NCBI GenBank assembly: GCA_022865965.1
Contig: JALHTS010000320.1
Span: forward strand, 1 to 12,574
DNA: 12,574 bases
Reading direction: 5' to 3'
DNA from: Ignavibacteriaceae bacterium
Lineage (GTDB): Bacteria; Bacteroidota; Ignavibacteria; Ignavibacteriales; Ignavibacteriaceae
Positions 1-5,500 of this stretch are shown one piece after another. Every line of letters starts with the position of its first letter. The first letter of the stretch is position 1. Made by a program: the position numbers and the translations under genes. The notes beneath the pieces were generated by a model. It saw only the letters and a list, made by a program, of their open reading frames with translations. It searched no databases and was not told where the DNA came from.

Positions 1-109
1 ACTTTTCAGTAAAACTCAAATCATCTCCAAAGAAAATTTGTATGGGTATGACGACCTGCCGATATTTTAGCAAATTGTGTTTATCTTTATTTTCAAACAC
101 AGGGTGCAA
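1..109 (-). CDS. Possible 5' end of a further gene, cut by the window edge
   Basis: An open frame runs off the left edge of the window. From a GTG at 100 it reads VFENKDKHNLLKYRQ, then VVIPIQIFFGDDLSFTEK, with no stop before position 2. Its composition is protein-like, with hydrophobic residues around VVIPIQIFF. No ATG is available; candidate starts are TTG at 109 (5 bases after the SDR stop codon) or GTG at 100. No clear Shine-Dalgarno precedes either. The tight spacing to the SDR gene suggests co-transcription. I do not recognise the family, and only about 35 residues are visible. It could be a chance open frame; the absence of an ATG is the main argument against it. Confidence 0.35.
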   Translation of the reverse strand, partial: MHPVFENKDKHNLLKYRQVVIPIQIFFGDDLSFTEK

Positions 110-114
110 GATTC

Positions 115-828
115 TTATTCTTTGTTATAGATAACTGGAGTTTTATGCTTCCATTCCCGCCACAATTGGTCACTTGTTATCAGCCCTACCATAAAATGAC
201 TGACGTTTATTCTGCTTGTTTTACCGGGGTTAAAAATCGCACTTCGTATTTTATTATTATGTATTTCATATTTGCTCACACTTTCTTCATCGAAAAGCGA
301 ATCCGGGCGAACTGCTACCCAATCAATATTGGTTTTTGAACCTAATTTGTAAACAAGATGATTAGCTGCAAGCATATTATCTTTGTGGGGAGGTAATAGG
401 ACTTTTAGTAACGAGAATACTATCTTTTCTCCGAAGGCGTTTACTTCTCCTGTCTTTCTGTTTGTATATGCGGTTGTGCTCATTAAAATAAACTTTGGGT
501 TCAGGTTTAGGGACTGTAAGGCTTCAATTATTTTCGCAACGGTATTGGAAACCAGTTTACGGGGAGGACCAAAAATCCCTTTAAAACTTATGTTATGGCC
601 AAGGCAACAGATAACAGAATCACAATCTTTTACAAGGTCTTTGATTTTTGCAATCTCAAAGTCATTTATATTTCCTTTTATTATCTCGATGCTCTTATCA
701 TCTGATATTTGCCTAGGTATAATGGCAGATTCTCTCGCAACTACCCGAACTTGAATGTTCTTTTTGACAAGCTGTTGCACTACCAATTTGCCCGTTGCTC
801 CGCTCGCACCTAAAACCAATGCTTTCAT
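115..828 (-). CDS. SDR-family NAD(P)-binding protein (NmrA/NAD(P)H-binding type)
   Basis: This is a Rossmann-fold protein of the atypical short-chain dehydrogenase class. The glycine-rich nucleotide-binding motif GASGATG lies directly after the first beta strand (MKALVL), followed by a beta-alpha-beta unit ending in VRVVAR, whose arginine suggests NADP(H) preference. CDSVICCLG is the usual beta-4 strand, and FILMSTTAY the strand carrying a family Ser/Thr region. At about 237 residues the length suits stand-alone NAD(P)H-binding proteins, which are often annotated as epimerases or anti-sigma/quinone reductase-like; the actual substrate is unknown. I start it at the ATG at 828, not the in-frame ATG at 840, because homologues begin right at the first strand. 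The ATG at 840 would also place the start inside the attC-like outer box (GTTAGGC on the minus strand, 838-832). It lies downstream of that box like the first gene of an integron-type cassette and is followed almost at once by a second open frame. It is probably soluble and cytoplasmic: no signal peptide or membrane segment is seen. Confidence 0.8.
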   Translation of the reverse strand: MKALVLGASGATGKLVVQQLVKKNIQVRVVARESAIIPRQISDDKSIEIIKGNINDFEIAKIKDLVKDCDSVICCLGHNISFKGIFGPPRKLVSNTVAKIIEALQSLNLNPKFILMSTTAYTNRKTGEVNAFGEKIVFSLLKVLLPPHKDNMLAANHLVYKLGSKTNIDWVAVRPDSLFDEESVSKYEIHNNKIRSAIFNPGKTSRINVSHFMVGLITSDQLWREWKHKTPVIYNKE

Positions 829-918
829 ATTGCCTAACATTGAATAAATATATTATGCCCAACGGCCTCGCCTGTTTGGCTGTCGGCGTTAATTTCCTAT
901 TTAGGTCTATTAGGCAAT
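829..918 (-). repeat. attC-like recombination-site candidate (imperfect palindrome)
   Basis: The perfect 9-base inverted repeat ATTGCCTAA (829-837) / TTAGGCAAT (910-918) encloses a GC-rich inner stem, AACGGCC (861-867) with GGCGTT (885-890). Read in the direction of the genes (minus strand), the outer boxes are GCCTAAT (915-909) and GTTAGGC (838-832). The second is a perfect match to the integron R' consensus GTTRRRY, and the first is one base off RYYYAAC. The box-to-box length of about 84 bases is within the normal attC range. The element lies exactly between the stop of the small protein gene and the start of the SDR gene, as a cassette attC would. The inner boxes do not follow the textbook L'/L'' spacing and no integrase gene is visible, so the call remains a candidate. 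Confidence 0.5.
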
Positions 919-928
919 TATTAATAAT

Positions 929-1105
929 TTATTTTTTTATATAAGCGTTTAGACCAACTACCACAGGTTTGCCATCAATTACACAATCTGTTTTCACGTT
1001 ACCGTGCGTTGTTGCAACCACTAATGTTTTGCCAGATGCACTGGGTGTTGGTTTTTGTAATTCAATGCTAATGATAAGTTTATCATTTTCTATTTTGACT
1101 TCCAT
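929..1105 (-). CDS. Small conserved protein with PTPSASGKTLVV motif, function unknown
   Basis: This is a 58-residue protein. A basic/acidic N-terminal beta-rich part (MEVKIENDKLIISIELQ) is followed by the hallmark PTPSASGKTLVVATTHGN, then a C-terminal VIDGKPVVVGLNAYIKK. From general familiarity, this is a widespread family of short proteins found in scattered, often accessory, locations; no function is established that I know of. SASGKT resembles a phosphate-binding loop, but the protein is too short for a P-loop NTPase fold. The start at 1105 is chosen over the longer in-frame reading from 1165 because GGAGAAG lies about 8 bases before it and the family begins here. No signal peptide or membrane helix is present. 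It is flanked on both sides by GC-rich palindromic islands sharing GGCTGTCG, as expected of a mobile cassette gene. Confidence 0.75.
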   Translation of the reverse strand: MEVKIENDKLIISIELQKPTPSASGKTLVVATTHGNVKTDCVIDGKPVVVGLNAYIKK

Positions 1106-1165
1106 ATTATTCTTCTCCAATAATTTTGTATACACTTTTTTATTGCAATCTACTTTAAAGAGCAA

Positions 1166-1252
1166 CTCACTTTTACAACGCTACTTAAAATTACACAAAT
1201 GCCGAGCGCGAATAGGCTGTCGCCTTGAGCGGTAGATAATACTACCAAAACT
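1166..1252. repeat. GC-rich imperfect-palindrome island between small protein and wHTH gene
   Basis: This intergenic stretch contains a GC-rich core at about 1200-1232, standing out from AT-rich surroundings. It shares the octamer GGCTGTCG (1215-1222) in the same orientation with the core of the attC-like element on the other side of the small gene (878-885). Next to it is a short inverted repeat, GGTAG (1231-1235) / CTACC (1242-1246). I could not find clear RYYYAAC/GTTRRRY outer boxes here. It may be a degenerate cassette boundary or a transcription-end structure; there is no U-tract to make it a convincing terminator. Confidence 0.3.
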
Positions 1253-2041
1253 TTATAATTTTAATTTATTATATAACTCTTTTTGGACACGTAATATCCC
1301 GGGATCTGTTAACCGATAATTACCATTATTTAACTTTATGATTTGGCGAAATTTATTAGAAGATAGTTTTTTAATTGCGCGAGTAACTTGGGCGTTGTCT
1401 TTTTGAATATATTCACCTAATTGTTTTCTTGAATATCCTTCAATACCAGCAAAATGCAATAATAATAGAAGCTCTTCTTCCGCTGAGCAATCAGTTCTAT
1501 GAACCAATATTTTATCTTCATAGTTTCCTATTATAGGAAAATCATATTGAACAATTTCTTTTATTATTTTAGATATTTTTGCGCGATCATTTTGCCAAAA
1601 TATTCTTAATATTTCTGATAATATCCATCGGACATTTTCTAGAACCATTCTCGAATCTATATGGTTAGCAGTGTAAACTGGATCAATATGGACTGCCCCA
1701 CGATCCGATCTAAATTTATAAACAGATTTTATTACCCTAATTGTATGCAATGACGATTTCCTATCAGGATAATGATGAATATTTGAATTGTTTTGATCTT
1801 CAATGTAATCTACGCAACTGGAAACACCTTTACGGAGATTTAGGTTATTTGAGTCGATATGATTAATTATTCTAGAAGCAGCTTCACAAAATTGACCGCC
1901 ATCAAGAGTTGCTGGCTCCCAATCACGTTGTATAAATCTTTTTTCAATAGATAAGAATTCATCTAATAATTGGTTTACTAGGGTTTTATCTAATGGTGGA
2001 CATAAACCATTAATAAGGTCAGCTTTTGAAAATGAAGGCAT
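1253..2041 (-). CDS. Unknown protein with HEPN-like R-x6-H region and C-terminal winged helix
   Basis: This 262-residue soluble protein has no assignable name. Residues 1-60 are helical with a Trp-containing segment (RDWEPATLDGGQFCEAASRI). Residues 95-150 read as helix, charged turn, helix: IRVIKSVYKF, then RSDRGAVHID (R111, R114, H118), then an amphipathic helix, VRWILSEILRIF. This resembles the Rx4-6H arrangement of HEPN-type RNases and related abortive-infection proteins, although the residue after the arginine is Ser rather than the usual Asn/Asp/His. Residues 187-262 look like a winged helix: a Leu-rich helix, the HTH around YSRKQLGEYIQKDNAQVTRA, and a wing near NNGNYRLTDPG. Its ATG overlaps the upstream stop by one base (TAATG), so the two genes are translationally coupled. 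Plausible roles are a ribonuclease effector with its own DNA-binding domain, or an autoregulator sensing a ligand. The HEPN reading is an inference from the motif and helix pattern only. Confidence 0.75.
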   Translation of the reverse strand: MPSFSKADLINGLCPPLDKTLVNQLLDEFLSIEKRFIQRDWEPATLDGGQFCEAASRIINHIDSNNLNLRKGVSSCVDYIEDQNNSNIHHYPDRKSSLHTIRVIKSVYKFRSDRGAVHIDPVYTANHIDSRMVLENVRWILSEILRIFWQNDRAKISKIIKEIVQYDFPIIGNYEDKILVHRTDCSAEEELLLLLHFAGIEGYSRKQLGEYIQKDNAQVTRAIKKLSSNKFRQIIKLNNGNYRLTDPGILRVQKELYNKLKL

Positions 2042-2610
2042 TACGATTTGACTCCACCGTCTTTCTTAAACTTCTCAAATTCTTGCGTTCCAGTTCTATT
2101 TAATTTGTATCTAATTAATGCGCCTTGCTTTCGGACTTGGTCTTGACTAAAATACTTAAGATTATCTTTTATTGTTGTTGATACATTGGATGTTTTGACT
2201 TTTGCACTAAATTGATCAGTAATTAATTCAACGTTACCCGTTGTTAAATAGGGAGTATCTAAATACTTTTCTGCATAATAAAAGCACATCAATATTTTGG
2301 GTAACCTATCTCTTTTATCTAAAACATTTTTTTCAATATGTTTATATTCATCTTGTTCTTTAATGTGGTTGACTAAGCCAGATATGTCTAATTGTTCTTC
2401 CTTTTTCTCTTTAGATTCTTTCTTTTTTGAAGATTTATGACTTCTAGGGGTGGCTGGTTTGCTAGGTGGAGTATGATCTTTAACTTTTTCTTTACCAAAA
2501 TTATATTCGAGCAATTCATTTAATTTACTATTTAAGTAGTTTTTTTCTGTAGATTCAATTTCAATTTCTACTTCACCTCTTTTGATTTTTATTCTGTGTA
2601 ATTCTGACAT
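2041..2610 (-). CDS. Unknown 189-residue protein, first gene of the two-gene module
   Basis: I do not recognise a named family. Residues 1-35 form a short strand-rich unit (RIKIKRGEVEIEIES) plus a helix. Residues 45-72 are a low-complexity linker of Pro, Ser and many Lys (SSKKKESKEKKEE), probably disordered and perhaps nucleic-acid contacting. Residues 100-182 form a compact C-terminal domain: a hydrophobic helix (LPKILMCFYYAEKYL), LTTGNVELI, KTSNVSTTIKDNLKYF, then RYKLNRTGTQEFEKF. The last three segments look like a helix-turn-helix with a recognition helix and wing. There are no catalytic motifs, signal peptide or membrane segments. The ATG at 2610 is supported by a strong Shine-Dalgarno. 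It is the leader gene of a coupled pair with the HEPN/wHTH-like protein, so it may act as its partner, inhibitor or specificity subunit. Confidence 0.75.
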   Translation of the reverse strand: MSELHRIKIKRGEVEIEIESTEKNYLNSKLNELLEYNFGKEKVKDHTPPSKPATPRSHKSSKKKESKEKKEEQLDISGLVNHIKEQDEYKHIEKNVLDKRDRLPKILMCFYYAEKYLDTPYLTTGNVELITDQFSAKVKTSNVSTTIKDNLKYFSQDQVRKQGALIRYKLNRTGTQEFEKFKKDGGVKS

Positions 2611-2618
2611 AATGTAAA

Positions 2619-2626
2619 CTCCTTTT
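2619..2626 (-). promoter_or_regulatory. Strong Shine-Dalgarno of the 189-residue gene
   Basis: On the minus strand AAAAGGAG lies 8 bases before the ATG at 2610. It is the clearest ribosome-binding site in the window, fixes this start, and contrasts with the weak or absent sites of the sugar-uptake genes. Confidence 0.8.
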
Positions 2627-2638
2627 GTATTATTAGGT

Positions 2639-2657
2639 AGTATAACTATTACTTATA
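2639..2657 (-). promoter_or_regulatory. Candidate promoter -10 with operator half-site in the spacer
   Basis: On the minus strand TATACT (2644-2639) is a good -10 hexamer about 30 bases before the start codon. Four bases upstream of it sits TATAAGTAA (2657-2649), the same nonamer that forms both arms of the palindrome at 2752-2771. No good -35 box is visible. A regulator bound to the nonamer would overlap the promoter spacer, consistent with repression, possibly by one of the HTH-like products of this operon. Confidence 0.4.
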
Positions 2658-2679
2658 TAAAATTATTTATTACTGTTTT

Positions 2680-2711
2680 GGTAGATAGTTTAGAATTTTT
2701 TCTAATCTACC
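2680..2711. repeat. Bulged hairpin GGTAGAT/ATCTACC
   Basis: The left arm GGTAGAT-(AGTT)-TAGAA (2680-2695) pairs with TTCTA-ATCTACC (2700-2711) around a TTTT loop. That gives 12 base pairs with a 4-base bulge. It lies upstream of the two-gene module. Its first eight bases, GGTAGATA, recur at 1231-1238 just beyond the end of the module. It may be a boundary or regulatory structure; no function can be assigned. Confidence 0.45.
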
Positions 2712-2751
2712 GACCGCTTTGTTTTTCTAAATTTCATTCTAAGTTCTTTTA

Positions 2752-2771
2752 TTACTTATATCTATAAGTAA
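2752..2771. promoter_or_regulatory. Palindromic operator candidate
   Basis: TTACTTATA (2752-2760) and TATAAGTAA (2763-2771) are perfect 9-base inverted arms separated by two bases, the layout of a site for a dimeric helix-turn-helix protein. One further full half-site lies in the candidate promoter (2649-2657), and an 8-of-9 copy lies at 3088-3095. The site is about 140 bases upstream of the start of the two-gene module. Confidence 0.45.
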
Positions 2772-2779
2772 ACGATTAT

Positions 2780-3120
2780 AAATTCTATTGAAGATATTCC
2801 CGAATAAATTTCTCATCTATCATCTATAAAATTTATTAAAGGCTATTTATAAGTTCCAGCACCTAACATAAAGTCAGCCCCCGCCAGAAAAAGAAGGATA
2901 ATTGAGGGCAATATCAGTAGGAACGTCTAAGAATAATCTTAAAGACAGTTAAAAATATGTTTGTTTTGGGTTAAGGTCAATTAACAGTTGGCAAATTTAA
3001 ATAGATTTGCTTTTGTTTTGAGTATGAAAAAAGGGGTTTCTCCATATTCAGAATCTTTAATTGTACCCGGCAGTAAATAGTCTCTACATAAGTAATTCTA
3101 TCCTAATCCCGCTGGGTGCA
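2780..3120. other. Non-coding stretch with no recognisable gene
   Basis: I see no supportable coding frame on either strand. Minor structure includes AATAAATTT (2803-2811) / AAATTTATT (2829-2837) around a double CATCTAT, and GCAAAT (2991-2996) / ATTTGC (3005-3010). These are AT-rich inverted repeats of the sort expected by chance here. The composition is locally less AT-rich near 2860-2940, which could mark decayed coding sequence, but no family is recognisable. Confidence 0.5.
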
Positions 3121-3123
3121 CAA

Positions 3124-3154
3124 AAGGTGCGAAAATCGTAAGAAATCGCACCTT
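3124..3154. terminator. Intrinsic terminator-like hairpin
   Basis: AAGGTGCGA (3124-3132) and TCGCACCTT (3146-3154) form a perfect 9-base stem with a 13-base loop. On the plus strand it is followed by ATTTTTTAT, and on the minus strand by TTTTG, so it could act in either direction. It would back up termination of the sugar-uptake operon and insulate the two-gene module downstream. Confidence 0.6.
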
Positions 3155-3206
3155 ATTTTTTATATAGCAAACCCATCTAACTGAAATTGACCTAATTCCA
3201 GCTATG

Positions 3207-3377
3207 TTATTTGACAGGAACTCCGGCAAAACGTTTAAGAGGCAAGTAAGGTGAGTGATGAGATAGGTGTGTTCCAAGAGCTTTTATCTTTTTTGACTTC
3301 ACATAATGTCCCTGACTCTCCGCACATATAAAATAAGCCTCAATTACGTTTTGTTGAGGTTTTCTCGTATTTTTTTT
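3207..3377 (-). pseudogene. Short open stretch without ATG, possible gene remnant
   Basis: Between a TAA inside the ten-T run at 3370-3379 and the TAA at 3209-3207 the minus strand is open for 56 codons. It reads as protein-like text (for example YFICAESQGHYVKSKK and then SPYLPLKRFAGVPVK), with composition unlike the surrounding AT-rich spacer. There is no ATG; a GTG gives only 31 residues. A one-base change in the ten-A run on this strand would join it to an ATG-started frame near 3419. A terminator-like hairpin lies inside it, which argues against a functional gene. I do not recognise the family. Confidence 0.2.
3338..3359 (-). terminator. Terminator-like hairpin after the ABC transporter operon
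   Basis: CCTCAA (3338-3343) and TTGAGG (3354-3359) form a 6-base stem with a 10-base loop. On the minus strand the stem is followed by CTTATTTTATA, and on the plus strand by TTTTCTCG and ten T. This is the first such structure downstream of the ATPase gene, about 190 bases after its stop, and could serve as its terminator or as a bidirectional one. Confidence 0.5.
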
Positions 3378-3546
3378 TTACAATAGGTGCAATAAAAACA
3401 ACTATTACAATAGTCCATAGAAGAGAAATAGAAGATGTTTTTGTTTAATAAACATATAAAACATCCGCCCCAATTATTTTATATCTGATAGTAATAGTTT
3501 TGAAAAAGTAATTATTCTTTAATCTTAATTCCAATTACTAAATACT

Positions 3547-4638
3547 TTAAATAATGTAATTTCCTGATTCCTTATCAAAGAAATAAAGTTTTGCTTCATC
3601 AATGTACAGTTTAATTTTTCCACCTATCTTTAATTCTTTTGAAGGATTTACCCGCGCAATAAATTGAATTTTTTCTACTTCAAAATAAATGAAGGTTTCA
3701 TTACCCATTGGTTCAATTACATCTGCTAAAACTTCAATCTCAATTACTTTATTAATGTTTTTTTCTAACCGAATGTCTTCGGGTCTTATTCCAAGTGTGA
3801 TTTCTTTATTTGAATGATCTTTTAATCGATTTATGTGTTCAGCAGATAAACTAAAATTTAATTCTCCTTTTTTACTACTAAGTTTATTTTCCTTATTTAC
3901 ATTTACATCAATAAAATTCATAGCGGGGCTGCCTATAAATCCGGCAACAAATTGATTAATAGGCTTATTATACAAATTCATTGGAGTATCAACTTGATTT
4001 ACTATACCATCTTTCATTACAACTATTCTATCACCCATAGTCATTGCTTCCGTTTGATCGTGAGTAACATAAATCATAGTGGCACCAAGCTGCTTGTGCA
4101 GTTTTGATATTTCGGTTCGCATTTGCACTCTCAGTTTTGCATCAAGATTACTAAGCGGTTCATCAAACAAAAATACTTTTGGTTTACGCACTATGGCTCT
4201 GCCAACAGCAACTCGCTGTCTTTGTCCGCCTGAAAGTGCTTTAGGTTTTCTGTTTAGATAATTTTCTAACCCAAGAATTTTTCCAGCTTCGTTAACTCTT
4301 AGTTCAATTTCTTTTTTATCATACTTTTTAAGTTTCAATCCAAATGCCATATTTTCAAACACTGTCATGTGCGGATAAAGTGCATAGTTCTGAAAAACCA
4401 TTGCAATGTCACGATCTTTGGGTGGAAGATTATTGACAAGTTTACCATCAATATAAATTTCGCCGCCGGAAATTTCTTCAAGCCCTGCTATCATTCTTAA
4501 TGTAGTGGTTTTTCCGCAACCGGATGGACCAACCAGCACAACGAATTCCTTATCTTCTACTTTAAAATTAGCATCTATTACAACTTTATTTCCACCTTCA
4601 AAAACTTTTGAAACATTTTTTAATATTACTTCTGCCAT
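3547..4638 (-). CDS. CUT1 sugar ABC transporter ATP-binding protein (UgpC/MsmK/MalK type)
   Basis: This is the cytoplasmic ATPase that energises sugar or glycerol-phosphate import. All core motifs are present in 363 residues: Walker A GPSGCGKTT (37-45), Q-loop VFQNYALYPH (Q83), signature LSGGQ (135-139), Walker B VFLFDEP (155-161), D-loop SNLD, and switch histidine H193 in VTHDQTEAM. Residues from about 235 to the end carry the OB-fold/TOBE regulatory region, with GFIGSPAMNF and LGIRPEDI typical of the MalK/UgpC/MsmK group. The length is normal for the family. The gene follows the second permease by 46 bases, so it probably belongs to the same operon, with these permeases as its partners. Some members of this group energise several importers; whether this one is dedicated cannot be seen from the sequence. 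The start ATG has only a weak purine-rich leader. Confidence 0.95.
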   Translation of the reverse strand: MAEVILKNVSKVFEGGNKVVIDANFKVEDKEFVVLVGPSGCGKTTTLRMIAGLEEISGGEIYIDGKLVNNLPPKDRDIAMVFQNYALYPHMTVFENMAFGLKLKKYDKKEIELRVNEAGKILGLENYLNRKPKALSGGQRQRVAVGRAIVRKPKVFLFDEPLSNLDAKLRVQMRTEISKLHKQLGATMIYVTHDQTEAMTMGDRIVVMKDGIVNQVDTPMNLYNKPINQFVAGFIGSPAMNFIDVNVNKENKLSSKKGELNFSLSAEHINRLKDHSNKEITLGIRPEDIRLEKNINKVIEIEVLADVIEPMGNETFIYFEVEKIQFIARVNPSKELKIGGKIKLYIDEAKLYFFDKESGNYII

Positions 4639-4684
4639 AAAATTTTATTTCTTTAATTTCAAATTCTTTTTTGAGTATTGTGCA

Positions 4685-5500
4685 TTATTCTTTTACGCTT
4701 CCCATCATAATACCTCTGATGTAATATTTTTGAAGTACAAGAAAGACGATAATTACCGGTATAATCGTCAACACCGATCCTGCCATCATCAACTCGGGAT
4801 CTTTAGTATGTTCGCCCATTAAGTTTGCTAAGGCAACAGGCAAGGTGTACATTGAATCATCTGTTAAGGCAATCAGCGGCCACAGAAAATCATTCCATGT
4901 TCCGAGAAAAGTGAATATTGCAAGTGTTACTAAAATCGGAATAGCAAGTGGCAAGATGATTTTTCTGTAAATCTGGAAATCAGTAGCGCCATCTATCTTT
5001 GCAGCTTCAATTAAGCTATCTGGTATTGCTAATACGTATTGTCTTATTAAAAATATGCCAAAAATATTTGCAAGCCCGGGAATAATTATAGCCATGTATG
5101 TATTTATTAAACCCATGGATTTCAACATGAGAAATAATGGGAGCATAGTAACCTGACTCGGAATTATCATCGAACTTAGCAAAAGGTTAAATAATTTGTT
5201 TTTCCCAATGAAACGATATTTTGCAAATGCAAATCCTGCCATAGAATTGAAGAATAATGATATGATGGTTACTGAAAAAGCTAGAAGCAAACTATTAAAA
5301 AAATTACGAACCATACTTAATCTTACAAAAAGGGTTTCGTACTGACTAAACACAAATTCAGCAGGCCAAAATACTGGAGGGAACACACTCGCTTTACCAT
5401 CAGCCATAAATGATGCTGATATCATCCAAATGAATGGAACGAGCGTTAATATTGAAGTAAGCCCTAAAAAAATATATAAAAGAATTTTCTTTGTCTTCAT
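4685..5500 (-). CDS. CUT1 sugar ABC transporter permease, MalG/UgpE type
   Basis: This is an inner-membrane channel subunit of 271 residues with about six membrane segments. The first is at 7-28 (LLYIFLGLTSILTLVPFIWM) and the last at 241-257 (GSVLTIIPVIIVFLVL). The cytoplasmic EAA loop that docks to the ATPase is at 165-184, EAAKIDGATDFQIYRKIILP, an almost ideal match to EAA---G---------I-LP. GTWNDFLWPLIAL at 200-212 and the C-terminal KYYIRGIMMGSVKE are hallmarks of the MalG/UgpE/LacG half. Its ATG overlaps the stop of the preceding permease gene by four bases (ATGA), so translation is coupled. It works as a heterodimer with that permease. Confidence 0.95.
   Translation of the reverse strand: MKTKKILLYIFLGLTSILTLVPFIWMISASFMADGKASVFPPVFWPAEFVFSQYETLFVRLSMVRNFFNSLLLAFSVTIISLFFNSMAGFAFAKYRFIGKNKLFNLLLSSMIIPSQVTMLPLFLMLKSMGLINTYMAIIIPGLANIFGIFLIRQYVLAIPDSLIEAAKIDGATDFQIYRKIILPLAIPILVTLAIFTFLGTWNDFLWPLIALTDDSMYTLPVALANLMGEHTKDPELMMAGSVLTIIPVIIVFLVLQKYYIRGIMMGSVKE

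Noticed and set aside
35..45. SASGKT in the small protein taken together with possible P-loop ATPase function
   Set aside because: The protein is only 58 residues, too short for a P-loop NTPase, with no Walker B partner. The coordinates given here are residue numbers near the motif, not bases.
145..754. Plus-strand open frames opposite the SDR gene (64 and 123 codons)
   Set aside because: They lie antisense to a clear Rossmann-fold gene, have no recognisable motifs and no ribosome-binding site.
841..928. Reading the palindrome after the small gene as a simple intrinsic terminator
   Set aside because: The stem is interrupted and no T-run follows it on the coding strand; the outer box layout fits a recombination site better.
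1106..1165. N-terminal extension of the small protein to an ATG at 1165
   Set aside because: The extra 20 residues are Lys/Asn-rich and not family-like, while GGAGAAG stands correctly before the inner ATG at 1105.
969..1235. Plus-strand 88-codon frame over the small conserved gene
   Set aside because: It is antisense to the PTPSASGK protein, which has the good Shine-Dalgarno and a recognisable family motif; the frame also runs through the palindromic island.
2813..2827. Tandem CATCTAT CATCTAT as a possible repeat array
   Set aside because: Only two short copies, with no further units, so neither CRISPR nor a meaningful tandem repeat.
4079..4822. Plus-strand frames opposite the ATPase and permease genes
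   Set aside because: They are mirror images of highly conserved ABC transporter coding sequence and have no features of their own.
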